IMG/VR virus record: IMGVR_UViG_3300032092_000011
Coordinates: 1 to 64,000 of that record
Origin: a virus
Reading direction: 5' to 3' (one strand)
Length of the DNA stretch: 64,000 bases
In this document: piece after piece, positions 33,827-41,278 of the stretch
Layout: every line of letters begins with the position of its first letter
How positions within the stretch are numbered: position 1 is the stretch's first letter
The notes under the pieces: generated by a model
Databases searched by the model: none
What the model was told of the DNA's origin: nothing
The model's input: only the letters and a program-made list of their open reading frames with translations
Program-made: the position numbers and the translations under genes

Positions 33827-33864
33827 TTTTTTTATTTCATGGATTTTGTTTATATTTACATATG
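33823..33864 (+). promoter_or_regulatory. plus-strand promoter for candidate small RNA
   Basis: TTGTTTATATTTACATATG (core 33851-33858 TATATTTA) with a TTTTTTTA -33-like stretch 19 bases before it. The ACCGTTTG box of other early promoters is absent. No reading frame of note follows before the T run at 33967-33975. Confidence 0.65.
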
Positions 33865-33976
33865 AAAAATAACAAGATGACATAATGCGACTAACACTCA
33901 CAGGGACTAACCTCCCGACAAGGGTTCGAACCTCCCCGGTTCGCAGAGGGTATACTCCGACCTGTTCTTTTTTTTA
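33865..33976 (+). ncRNA. candidate structured small RNA with own promoter and T-tract end
   Basis: About 110 bases lie between a promoter and a run of eight T, with no plausible gene. Nested pairing is visible: ACAGG (33900-33904) with CCTGT (33961-33965), CCTC (33911-33914) with GAGG (33946-33949), and CGAACC (33927-33932) with GGTTCG (33938-33943) around a TCCCC loop. The stretch is much more GC-rich than its AT-rich surroundings. The outer stem followed by TTCTTTTTTTT would act as an intrinsic terminator. No known RNA family was recognised. Confidence 0.5.
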
Positions 33977-34081
33977 AAAAGACCTAGATGAGGTGCGTCA
34001 ATATAAAATTAATCAATTTTCTTGACATGGTAAAATAAAGTTATTAACAAAAAATGTTCATAACTTTGTGAAAATAATGTG
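33977..34081 (+). other. intergenic spacer with GTTATTAAC box
   Basis: AT-rich spacer between the candidate RNA and the next promoter. It holds an AAAGTTATTAAC element at 34037-34048, of the kind found beside several other early genes, and part of the TTTGTGAAA pair. Confidence 0.5.
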
Positions 34082-34127
34082 AAAAAAGTTTTACCGTTTG
34101 GAGAATTATGTTTATATTTACATATAA
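34082..34127 (+). promoter_or_regulatory. early-type promoter
   Basis: AAAAGTTTTACCGTTTG, ten bases, then TTTATATTTACATAT. It drives the genes at 34144 and probably 34448. Confidence 0.85.
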
Positions 34128-34143
34128 CAAATTAGCAATAACA

Positions 34144-34383
34144 ATGATTAATCTTTCTATCCAGGACAAATTCGACGGTTTAAACAAAATTGGTGACTTA
34201 CGTAACGCTATCGGTCAAGAGTTCAGTTATAACTTCTCTTCTACTTGCCGTGCTAAACTACTTAGTGTTAGCGAAGATGGTAACCGTTGTACTTTTCAAG
34301 AAGTTGAAGCATATGGTCGTAAACCTAAGCCCGGTGTTGGTACCGCAGCTAGTTGGTTGATCTGGAACTCTATGTTCTTCTAA
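34144..34383 (+). CDS. hypothetical protein, 79 aa
   Basis: An ATG at 34108 lies within the promoter, so translation should start at 34144 (MINLSIQDKFDGLNKIGDLR). The protein is small and alpha/beta, with FSSTCRAKLLSVSEDGNRCT. No family was recognised. Codons such as CGT, GGT and AAC dominate, which suggests strong expression. Confidence 0.75.
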   Translation: MINLSIQDKFDGLNKIGDLRNAIGQEFSYNFSSTCRAKLLSVSEDGNRCTFQEVEAYGRKPKPGVGTAASWLIWNSMFF

Positions 34384-34447
34384 TTGAAACCTTTTCTAAA
34401 TCTCATATATAATAATAGTAATTTTTAACAAAATAAACCAAACAAAC

Positions 34448-35596
34448 ATGGCAACAATTACAACCCTTTCAAACCAACTAGTTGAGCAACGTAAACAGGA
34501 AACTCTTAATGCTCAATCAATCCGTAAAACAGTCCCTTTCCGCGACATTAACCTTATCGATGACAAAACTATCGAATATAAAGGTACACGTATCGGTATT
34601 ACTAATGGATGTTTTAAGTCTCTATTGAAACTTATCGGTATGTCAAACCAGTTCGCTAAGAACTTCGAGTCATTATTTAACTCTGAAGCTAAAGCAACTT
34701 TTATTAACCGTATCAAAGATGCTATGGCATCTAACACCGGTCGTCTTAATGAAGTTACATTGGTTCTTTCACCGTTCAATAAAACTATCATTGGTATCAC
34801 CCGTAAAGCAACTGATCTTATTTCTAATGAGCAGTTCTTGGGAGTAGCTGAACGTATTATTGATCGTCAAGGTTTCGATGTTACTAACTGGTCAGTAGAC
34901 CCTACAAGCGGTATCGTCCAAATCAATGCATTTAACCCTAAAGCTACTTTCGAAGTTAACGGACTTAGCGATGAGGTTTTCACTGGAGGTATTACTTTCC
35001 GTAACTCACCTCTTCAAGGCTTCCAAGTTCTTCCATATGTAAACCGTATGTGGTGTACTAATGGTTTAACCACTTCACTTGCTGAAGAAGCTTACACTCT
35101 TAACTCTCTAGATTCAGTAACTATGGAGAAGTTCTTCGAACAACTTAACGAACTTCGTAAGAACAATTTTGCTCCAGTAAGTTTTGCTGATCGTGTTCGT
35201 AAAGCATCTAACACTCCTGCTTCACTTAATGAGATGCGCCAAGCATATAACCTCATCAACAAACACGTAGAGGACCAAGCAGATCGTTGGATCCCACTTA
35301 ATGAGAACCTTTCTGCTTACAAACGCAATGGTTTTGAAAATATGACTGTTGACCAAATGAAGAATGCTAAATCTAATCAGTCTCTATGGTCAGTAGTAAA
35401 TGGTCTTACTCACTTTGCAACTCATGCTCCTGAATTGATCACTTCTAACGTACAAGGTTACGATCAAACTCAGATGATGGTTCAAGCTGGTAACATCTTT
35501 GGTAAGAATCGTTTCGATCACGAAAACGATATGCCAAATCCGTTCGGTAATGACGCTTTGAACAACACGCTTCAAATCGGTTCACTACTTAACTAA
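34448..35596 (+). CDS. DUF932-like phage protein, 382 aa, probably highly expressed
   Basis: Features of the DUF932/TIGR03299 phage-plasmid family are the YVNRMWCTNGLTTSLAEEAY block and the C-terminal SLWSVVNGLTHFATHAPELI block. Molecular function is unknown; members are often abundant early proteins. Codon choice (CGT, GGT, AAC, TTC, GAC) differs from the minus-strand genes and points to high expression. It ends at a strong terminator (35617-35643). Confidence 0.72.
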   Translation: MATITTLSNQLVEQRKQETLNAQSIRKTVPFRDINLIDDKTIEYKGTRIGITNGCFKSLLKLIGMSNQFAKNFESLFNSEAKATFINRIKDAMASNTGRLNEVTLVLSPFNKTIIGITRKATDLISNEQFLGVAERIIDRQGFDVTNWSVDPTSGIVQINAFNPKATFEVNGLSDEVFTGGITFRNSPLQGFQVLPYVNRMWCTNGLTTSLAEEAYTLNSLDSVTMEKFFEQLNELRKNNFAPVSFADRVRKASNTPASLNEMRQAYNLINKHVEDQADRWIPLNENLSAYKRNGFENMTVDQMKNAKSNQSLWSVVNGLTHFATHAPELITSNVQGYDQTQMMVQAGNIFGKNRFDHENDMPNPFGNDALNNTLQIGSLLN

Positions 35597-35613
35597 GTTT
35601 TGTTTTAATTGTT

Positions 35614-35644
35614 ATGAAAGGGTCCGCAAGGACCCTTTTTTTAT
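35614..35644 (+). terminator. intrinsic terminator
   Basis: AAAGGGTCC-GCAA-GGACCCTTTTTTT (35617-35643), a compact hairpin with a long T run right after the DUF932-like gene. Confidence 0.92.
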
Positions 35645-35676
35645 GAAAAAAAATCAAAAAAAGTGAAAAAAAGTGA

Positions 35677-35721
35677 AAAAAAGTTTTACCGTTTGAGAAA
35701 TTTTGTTTATATTTACATATC
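35677..35721 (+). promoter_or_regulatory. early-type promoter
   Basis: AAAAGTTTTACCGTTTG, ten bases, TTTATATTTACATAT, directly before the 76-aa membrane protein gene. Confidence 0.85.
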
Positions 35722-35743
35722 ATTAATCGTTAAAGCAATATTT

Positions 35744-35974
35744 ATGAACAAATTAACTAAATTTTCGCCGATCTACAACACAGCCTTTTGTGTATTCTTC
35801 ATTTGGGTAGCCTATAGTACCGCTGCTGGAACTATCCAACAATACATTAAATTCGCCGGAATCGATAACGAGATCGCTTTCTGTTGTGTTGCTATGATGT
35901 TGGGAGCTATGTATTTCTACTTATCTGTATCTGACATTTTCGACGTAATCAAACGTTACCTTCAGAACAAGTAA
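35744..35974 (+). CDS. two-helix membrane protein, 76 aa
   Basis: The codons before 35744 are promoter sequence; the start is MNKLTKFSPIYN. Two hydrophobic helices are visible at about residues 12-33 and 45-65 (IAFCCVAMMLGAMYFYLSV), with a Lys-rich C-terminus. No family was recognised. It has its own promoter. Confidence 0.72.
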   Translation: MNKLTKFSPIYNTAFCVFFIWVAYSTAAGTIQQYIKFAGIDNEIAFCCVAMMLGAMYFYLSVSDIFDVIKRYLQNK

Positions 35975-35994
35975 AAATGTTAATAACTTTTTGC

Positions 35995-36040
35995 AAAAAA
36001 GTTTTACCGTTTGAGAAATTATAGTTATATTTACATATCA
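35995..36040 (+). promoter_or_regulatory. early-type promoter
   Basis: AAAAGTTTTACCGTTTG, ten bases, GTTATATTTACATATC, preceded by ATGTTAATAACTTTT. It drives the RecA-like ATPase gene. Confidence 0.85.
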
Positions 36041-36057
36041 TTTAAAACATCCACATA

Positions 36058-37161
36058 ATGACAAGAGAACAATTCACAATTTCCGAAACCGCAACAGGTT
36101 ACATGTTAACAGAAGTTAGCAATCACAGGCAAGAATTTATCGAGCCTAGCCACCCTAAATTTGAATGGGTTTCTAAGAACCTAGGCCGTATCGTAAATAT
36201 TACCGAAGCCGGTCGTTGGAATAGCCAAAAAGATTACGAAAACCTATATGGCAACCAACCTAAATCACGTGGTAACCAAGAGGTAGCCACAGTTAAACCA
36301 AAGGTGGAGGTTAAATTAACCAAATTGGACGATCTAGATATTAACCCAGACTTGTTCGTACCACTTCCTACCAATACTATCTTTGACAAATTTGTCTCAG
36401 CTGAAGGTGGTTTCCTTCCCGGTTCAAATATCATGGCAGCAGGAGCTCCAGGTATTGGTAAGACAACTGTTCTCTTAGACCTCATCTCTAAACTAGATCA
36501 GGCCGGTAAGAAATGTCTCTTTATCTCTGCCGAGATGAACCGAATCGACATGGCCCGTTATCTTAAGCGTTTCCCTCACTGGGGCCAGTTACCTATCCTA
36601 TTCTTATCCGACTACGAAGAGTGTCCGAAAGAGGCAATCGAAAAAATCCTAGATGAAGGTTGGGATATAGTCCTGACCGACTCTTATACCGAAGTAAACG
36701 ACACGGTAAAAGAAGAGTGTAACCTTTCTCGTGGTAAGGTGGAGAAGTGGTTCCTAAACCTAATGTCCAGTAACAACGACGGTCATAATGCGGCCCGTAA
36801 GCATACAACCTTTATTACGATCCTACAGCTATCTAAAGGCGGTAACTTCGTCGGGTCGAATAAACTAAAACACATGACTACCGCGATGATGAACCTGGCT
36901 TGGGACGGTTCAGAAAACTCCGGTCAGCGTTATATGGAGTTTACTAAGAACCGCGTCGGCCAAGTAAATAAGAAACTCTATTTCGGTCTCCAAAACGGAG
37001 TTAGCTTCGACGAGGCCAGATACCTACGAGACCTGTATAACGACGAGATAGTCGAAGCAGAACGCGCACAGTTAGGTAAAGAAGCCGATGCCTTCGACAG
37101 GCTATTCGGTATCGGGGTAGAGGAGATAGAAGAATCCGTAGAAGAGAGCATAGAAGCCTAA
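36058..37161 (+). CDS. RecA/RadA/DnaB-superfamily ATPase
   Basis: Residues of about 100-320 form a RecA-type core: Walker A GAPGIGKTT at 129-137, GKKCLFISAEMNRIDMARYL, Walker B DIVLTDSYTE and THTFITILQLSKGG. It most resembles RadA/Sms-like or DnaB-like ATPases that act on DNA during replication or recombination. No zinc finger or Lon-like part is present. The N-terminal 90 residues are unrecognised, and the tail is very acidic (EEIEESVEESIEA). GC content of its codons rises steadily toward the 3' end. A strong hairpin follows at 37180-37220. Confidence 0.8.
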   Translation: MTREQFTISETATGYMLTEVSNHRQEFIEPSHPKFEWVSKNLGRIVNITEAGRWNSQKDYENLYGNQPKSRGNQEVATVKPKVEVKLTKLDDLDINPDLFVPLPTNTIFDKFVSAEGGFLPGSNIMAAGAPGIGKTTVLLDLISKLDQAGKKCLFISAEMNRIDMARYLKRFPHWGQLPILFLSDYEECPKEAIEKILDEGWDIVLTDSYTEVNDTVKEECNLSRGKVEKWFLNLMSSNNDGHNAARKHTTFITILQLSKGGNFVGSNKLKHMTTAMMNLAWDGSENSGQRYMEFTKNRVGQVNKKLYFGLQNGVSFDEARYLRDLYNDEIVEAERAQLGKEADAFDRLFGIGVEEIEESVEESIEA

Positions 37162-37179
37162 CCGACCGGTTAGAGCCTC

Positions 37180-37220
37180 CAGGTAATTTGGGCCCAGAGT
37201 GGATGCTGGGCCCTTACCTG
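37180..37220 (+). terminator. long bulged hairpin after RecA-like gene
   Basis: CAGGTAA (37180-37186) pairs with TTACCTG (37214-37220). GGGCCCA (37190-37196) pairs with TGGGCCC (37207-37213). A TTT bulge and a 10-base loop remain. No clear T run follows, so it may protect the 3' end or need a factor to terminate. Confidence 0.6.
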
Positions 37221-37724
37221 TGTCTGGCGGCTGGTAGCCTGATGAGTCTCCGGGGTGATGGTCTGGGATGGTGTGCCGGCCACCACTGCGTGAATAATAG
37301 TCCCGGAAGGTGCAAACGCCGTGGTGGGGACCTCCGGCACTCACCGGGTAGTGGCAGGTTTCCGGAGTGTGATTGCGCACCCTTTGGTTTAAGGGAACCT
37401 AGAGGACTACCTTGCGGGCTTGAACACTATATATCATGTTCTTCTACGTACGCGCGCGTGTAGGGATGGTAGGATCTTAAGACCAGTAGGAGTCGGTTAT
37501 GGCCTGGAGGCTTGGAGGGTAGGGACGGGACTTGCAGGGCCTAGAACGGGACGGGTCTTATATCTATATGCTGTTCTTCTATATCTGGATGGGTTGGGTC
37601 TTTACTTATATCCTTATTGTGCTTGTAGTACTTATCTAGGTTTCTTTTATTCTTATTTAGAATTTTATTTATTATATTGGGTATTGGGGGCACGGGTGGT
37701 TCTGGCTCTCCGGTGCCTAGTGAT

Positions 37725-37753
37725 AGAAAAAGGGAGCCGGTTAGGACTCCCTC
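37725..37753 (-). terminator. intrinsic terminator for minus-strand block
   Basis: Minus strand GGGAG-loop-CTCCC (37732-37736 with 37747-37751) followed by TTTTT. It ends the transcript of the gene at 37777. Confidence 0.75.
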
Positions 37754-37776
37754 TTGGTTGTTGGGTTATCTGGGTT

Positions 37777-38037
37777 TTAGGCTTGCGCCTTAGGTACTAG
37801 GATTGCCGGGACTGGATCAACCGGAGTCCAAGTGCTTGGACGGGTTCTGGTTGGTGGTTCAATCTCGCCAGTCTCTTCGTTATTCACTGGTAGACCTACT
37901 ATCTCTGGTTGATAAACATATACATCATGATTTGGATGCGCTGCGACTAGTCTCTCTACACTTCCTGGATAATGCTGTATCTGGTAAGTTATACCATTAA
38001 TTTCTTCTTGTTGATTATAGATTATTGTATATGACAT
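37777..38037 (-). CDS. hypothetical protein, 86 aa
   Basis: MSYTIIYNQQEEINGITYQI, a small beta-like protein with a proline-rich tail (EPPTRTRPSTWTPVDPVPAI). No family was recognised. It is the last gene of the minus-strand block before a terminator. Confidence 0.65.
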   Translation of the reverse strand: MSYTIIYNQQEEINGITYQIQHYPGSVERLVAAHPNHDVYVYQPEIVGLPVNNEETGEIEPPTRTRPSTWTPVDPVPAILVPKAQA

Positions 38038-38055
38038 TGTAATTCTTATTTAGAT

Positions 38056-38454
38056 TTAACCTTTAATTTCTACTAGTTTTAAACGGATTTCTTTTGGTAG
38101 TTCCGACCATGGAAGTTTAGTTAGTTCTTCGGTCTGGAAATCTTGGCCAAAACATCTCCATAACATTTGCTTACGTTCATCTAGGCCTCCGCGGTTCCAA
38201 AGCTCATTACCCCATCTTTTTAGCTCGGCTTCATAGATTTCGTTTTCAGGTACTCCAGCCTTGATTAGTTGACGGGTAAAATCTTCTTTAGCATCCTTTG
38301 ATTTAAACTTATATGCGTCAGTTGAGGTTTGTTTACCGTCCCTAGAGAACTGGTCGCGGAAGATTTCACCAGCCATTAGGGCATATCTTAATGAAATGGT
38401 TACTTCATTCTTGGCCTCGCTGACAAACTGTTCGTATAGTTTTACGTGTTTCAT
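38056..38454 (-). CDS. capsid-leader-family protein, 132 aa
   Basis: The N-terminus MKHVKLYEQFVSEAKNE carries the shared leader with a (V/I)xE|A-type cut site after Glu13. The body (YALMAGEIFRDQFSRDGKQT, GVPENEIYEAELKRWGNELW) is helical and unrecognised. It is the third of a tandem trio of leader proteins. By analogy with T4 internal proteins it may be packaged and injected. Confidence 0.75.
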   Translation of the reverse strand: MKHVKLYEQFVSEAKNEVTISLRYALMAGEIFRDQFSRDGKQTSTDAYKFKSKDAKEDFTRQLIKAGVPENEIYEAELKRWGNELWNRGGLDERKQMLWRCFGQDFQTEELTKLPWSELPKEIRLKLVEIKG

Positions 38455-38455
38455 A

Positions 38456-38926
38456 TTACATTGACCTTTTTATTACTTCAAAAGTTATGTTTAATTCGTC
38501 TAGGAATGCTCTGGTATCTACATAGATTTGACCAACTCTGTCCTTCTCACCAGGATTATCACCATTCGTAATATCATAGATGGTTAAGAGTGTAGCATTT
38601 ACTGGCTCTCTACCTTGTAAATTAGCATCATTTAACCATTCTTGGCTTTGGTGTAATCTAAAGGTTGGACGATCAGGTTTATTACCATTTGGCTTTACAA
38701 CATGATATTGAACGTGCGTAAACATTGTTCCACCTTCAAAGCTTTCAATTCTCTTAGTTGCCTCTTCAGTGGTTTTTGAAGTTCTAAGCATGTATTTTTT
38801 TAGCCATTTCTCTGCAGTCTTTAAAGATTTTGAATCAGGACTAGCAGGTTTAAAGTTTCTACTAGTATATTCATTTAGCTGATCAGCTTGATTTGAAAAT
38901 TCTTCAAATAATTTTACGTATTTCAT
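38456..38926 (-). CDS. capsid-leader-family protein, 156 aa
   Basis: Begins MKYVKLFEEFSNQADQLNEY. The leader is present, but the best cut site (LNE) is at residues 17-19, later than in its relatives. The body contains VQYHVVKPNGNKPDRPTFRL and VNATLLTIYDITNGD and is unrecognised. It lies between two other leader proteins. Confidence 0.72.
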   Translation of the reverse strand: MKYVKLFEEFSNQADQLNEYTSRNFKPASPDSKSLKTAEKWLKKYMLRTSKTTEEATKRIESFEGGTMFTHVQYHVVKPNGNKPDRPTFRLHQSQEWLNDANLQGREPVNATLLTIYDITNGDNPGEKDRVGQIYVDTRAFLDELNITFEVIKRSM

Positions 38927-38940
38927 GATTATGTGATTTT

Positions 38941-39312
38941 TTAGTCTTCTCTGTTATCTCTGTACCAGTATGCCCAATCTATAACCTCTTCAATAAACTC
39001 ATCTAAGCTCATTGCAACTTGGTCGCCAGCTGGGACTAGTCCATCTTCAAAGCTTGCGATCCATTTCTCTGCATCTTCGTCCCATTCGAAACCAATATAG
39101 TGGTCATCTACTTTGTGAACGACTATGATTGAATTTTTTGATGCAGTTACTTTTAGCTCTCTAAAGAAGGGTTTTATCTCAGATGCTGCATTTTTAAAAT
39201 CTTTATCTGAGTATGCGTTCTGATCTTCTACTGAAGTTTTATCTTCTGTGAAATAACCCTCATTTACTTCAGACTTCTTAATAAAACTTTCAAATAATTT
39301 TACGTGTTTCAT
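38941..39312 (-). CDS. capsid-leader-family protein, 123 aa
   Basis: Begins MKHVKLFESFIKKSEVNEGY, with a likely cut site VNE|G at residue 18. The body (SEIKPFFRELKVTASKNSII, YIGFEWDEDAEKWIASFEDG) looks like a small alpha/beta domain that is not recognised. Co-oriented with two similar neighbours. Confidence 0.72.
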   Translation of the reverse strand: MKHVKLFESFIKKSEVNEGYFTEDKTSVEDQNAYSDKDFKNAASEIKPFFRELKVTASKNSIIVVHKVDDHYIGFEWDEDAEKWIASFEDGLVPAGDQVAMSLDEFIEEVIDWAYWYRDNRED

Positions 39313-39344
39313 TGTTGATTAATTTTATTTTCTTTATTTATCAC

Positions 39345-39375
39345 AATAAAAAAGGGTCCTTGTGAGACCCTTTCT
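39345..39375 (-). terminator. intrinsic terminator
   Basis: AAAGGGTC (39351-39358) and GACCCTTT (39366-39373) form a hairpin followed by a T run on the minus strand, after the ferritin-like gene. Confidence 0.88.
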
Positions 39376-39394
39376 ATTTCGGAAACTTTGTCTA

Positions 39395-39937
39395 TTATCC
39401 TAAGTACATTTCTTCAAAGTGAAGAATGTCTAGGCGCTTATCGACATCAATTAATTGTAATGCATTTAATAAGTCAGAGTATTCTGCAACTGATGCAGTT
39501 TGACCTTGTCTAAACTCTTGTAAGAAATCAAACGTTGCAATATCAATCGAGAATAACATTTGAGAATCTTTATTATACTTGGTAAAAAGATCGTACTCTA
39601 ATTTGTATGCTCCTTCAATAACTTCAGGTAGGTTAGCAAAATCAAAGGTTGTAGTAACCTTTGGAATTGTTGGAAGAGCGTTCCAATCTACAATATATTT
39701 TTGAATTTTCTGAGCATGCTCTAATTCATTCATTGATTCTTTTGCAAAGAACGCTGCTGCTTTTTCGTATCCTACGCCTTTACACCAATTAGATGCTGCA
39801 TTGTAGTAATAATGCGCAGTATATTCATCACCAATTCTATCGTTTAAAACTTTAACAACAGCATCAGCAAGAACTACAGGTTGAACCATTTTTGAATTTG
39901 CAGCTGGTACCACTGCTCCATTAGTTGCTTGTTTCAT
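39395..39937 (-). CDS. ferritin-like protein
   Basis: Ferritins store iron and limit oxidative damage. RIGDEYTAHYYYNAASNWCK and KESMNELEHAQKIQKYIVDW give the first two helices, with the ferroxidase Glu and ExxH ligands. Later helices (YKLEYDLFTKYNKDSQMLFS, IATFDFLQEFRQGQ) complete a four-helix bundle. An N-terminal extension of about 25 residues precedes the core. Length is 180 aa. A role in iron control during infection, or as an abundant structural protein, is inferred. Confidence 0.85.
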   Translation of the reverse strand: MKQATNGAVVPAANSKMVQPVVLADAVVKVLNDRIGDEYTAHYYYNAASNWCKGVGYEKAAAFFAKESMNELEHAQKIQKYIVDWNALPTIPKVTTTFDFANLPEVIEGAYKLEYDLFTKYNKDSQMLFSIDIATFDFLQEFRQGQTASVAEYSDLLNALQLIDVDKRLDILHFEEMYLG

Positions 39938-39972
39938 TGTATTTTACTATTTGATTTAATTATTTATCTCTT

Positions 39973-40533
39973 TTAATGTGGATGCTTAACAAGATTAGCC
40001 TTAATCTTAACAGAATCTCCTAACTCTTTGGCTAATTCTTTAATTAAATTGATATTATTAACATCATCATCAAAAAACGTAATATCAACATATCCTTGTT
40101 CGATGAACCATCTCATTGCCTCTTTTTTCTTTTCAGCAATAGTCCCATTTAATCTCATCTTTGGGTCATTAATTGCCCAAATGAATTCTCTTTTAACATG
40201 GAAGCCAACATGTTCTTTTAACCATGTGTAAACCATATCTTGGTCATCTCGTGCTGTAATAACTCCAATGGCATTTCCTCTTTTGTAGTTTTTTTCAAGA
40301 ATGTCTAATTGAGTTTGAATCATTCGTCCCGCCTTCATAATTTCTAGGCTTTTAAAATCATCAAAATTTAAGATATGATTCTTATTTTTTTGATAACCAT
40401 TGAATTCTTCTGGAGTCAATTCATGACATTCTCCAGTTCGAGCATCACAAACTCGAATCTTGGCGTCAGTAATTACTAACGTATCATCTAAGTCGAAAAT
40501 GAGAATTTTACTCTTTGAAAATGCTTCGTTCAT
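39973..40533 (-). CDS. HAD-superfamily phosphatase
   Basis: Motif I ILIFDLDDTLV, motif II GVITARDD, a Lys in the RLNGTIAEKKKEA stretch and motif IV DITFFDDDVNN define a HAD hydrolase. It resembles the phosphatase half of polynucleotide kinase-phosphatases, and a 3'-DNA or nucleotide phosphatase is plausible. Length is 186 aa. A late-type promoter variant lies upstream (40559-40573). Confidence 0.82.
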   Translation of the reverse strand: MNEAFSKSKILIFDLDDTLVITDAKIRVCDARTGECHELTPEEFNGYQKNKNHILNFDDFKSLEIMKAGRMIQTQLDILEKNYKRGNAIGVITARDDQDMVYTWLKEHVGFHVKREFIWAINDPKMRLNGTIAEKKKEAMRWFIEQGYVDITFFDDDVNNINLIKELAKELGDSVKIKANLVKHPH

Positions 40534-40558
40534 CGTAAATTATACACATTTTTGCTAA

Positions 40559-40573
40559 TTTGTTTATATATTC
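40559..40573 (-). promoter_or_regulatory. late-type promoter variant
   Basis: Minus strand TGAATATATAAACAA, close to the AATATATAGA consensus, 26 bases before the HAD gene start. Confidence 0.5.
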
Positions 40574-40591
40574 ATTAAAAATAGTGTAAAA

Positions 40592-40621
40592 ATAAAAAAA
40601 GGTGGTCACAGAGAACCACCA
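40592..40621 (-). terminator. intrinsic terminator
   Basis: GGTGGT (40601-40606) pairs with ACCACC (40615-40620), followed by seven T on the minus strand, downstream of the gene at 40688. Confidence 0.88.
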
Positions 40622-40687
40622 GGCTAGAATATCTTTGAGTGAAATGATATATCAATCACATGAATTTTGTGTTTAACCTATCACACT

Positions 40688-41278
40688 TTACGATAACTCA
40701 CTATCTAATTGTTTATCAATTGTTTTGATTTTTTGGTTGTCTTGTCTTGCCATTTTTTGCAAAGTTCTTTTAATATCGTCATCTGCAAATTTAAGTAAAA
40801 CTTCAGTAGATTTAAATCTTGCTTCTAATTTTAGTTTAGAAACATATTTAGCAAGAGTTTCATTCTCTTCTCCAATTGAGTCCATCATTGTAATAATATC
40901 CTCTTCTTGAGCTTCTAAAAGATCAATTTGAGCATCATGTGTTGAATCACTTTTATGAGATTTTGGAGCAGTGCCTCTAGTATTATAATCATAAGCATCA
41001 TACTTAGATTCAAGTTCATCTTCAAATTGTTCAACTTGGTCTCCTTCGATTTTAAGTTTGCCAACCTTTACGCGAACTTCAACTAATTTTTCAGCTAATT
41101 TTCTTAGTTCTCTTTTCTTAAATGGATTTAGGACTAGTCCTTTAACAAAATCAAAGAATCCTTCACCGATTAAAGAATCTAATTCTTCCGGCGTATACTT
41201 TTCGCTAACATGTTGATGAAGATTGTTTACAAACTCCTTTCTTTCAAAATGTTCTTCAAATGTTTTAATTTTTTTCAT
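40688..41278 (-). CDS. capsid-leader-like helical protein, 196 aa
   Basis: Starts MKKIKTFEEHFERKEFVNNL, a divergent copy of the shared leader. Possible cut sites are HVSE|K and LIGE|G near residues 26 and 39. A hydrophobic helix GFFDFVKGLVLNPFKKRELR follows, and then long charged coiled-coil helices to the end. This could be a core/scaffold or packaged protein. It overlaps the HExxH gene by one base. Confidence 0.65.
   Translation of the reverse strand: MKKIKTFEEHFERKEFVNNLHQHVSEKYTPEELDSLIGEGFFDFVKGLVLNPFKKRELRKLAEKLVEVRVKVGKLKIEGDQVEQFEDELESKYDAYDYNTRGTAPKSHKSDSTHDAQIDLLEAQEEDIITMMDSIGEENETLAKYVSKLKLEARFKSTEVLLKFADDDIKRTLQKMARQDNQKIKTIDKQLDSELS

Larger units (their letters stand above)
37162..37776. 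other. second GC-rich, structured non-coding region (~0.6 kb)
   Basis: This lies between convergent plus- and minus-strand genes. No credible gene is seen. Structures include 37180-37220 and an inverted repeat GCCGG+CCACCAC (37275-37286) with GTGGTGG+CCGGC (37321-37338). It shares GGGTAGTGGCA (37346-37356) with the first GC-rich region (32797-32807), in the same orientation and after a CTCACC in both. Two GGGCCC sites lie in the first hairpin. Beyond about 37560 it becomes AT-rich again. Confidence 0.7.

Noticed and set aside
33921-33943. GGTTCGAACC resembling a tRNA T-arm
   Set aside because: The flanking bases do not form the 5-bp T stem in either direction, and no acceptor, D or anticodon arm can be drawn. 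The sequence fits better as one hairpin of a larger RNA.
35663-35743. Longer start for the 76-aa membrane protein
   Set aside because: The extra codons translate the promoter itself. The same false extension (peptide like FYRLxNFVYIYI) occurs at 53476, 33370 and 1609.
37239-37246. CTGATGAG, the core of a hammerhead ribozyme
   Set aside because: No GAAA core element with matching stems II and III is found at a suitable distance, so a chance match is likely.
37102-37800. Open frames on both strands in the second GC-rich island
   Set aside because: They overlap a strong hairpin and each other, show no domain, and have no suitable start context.
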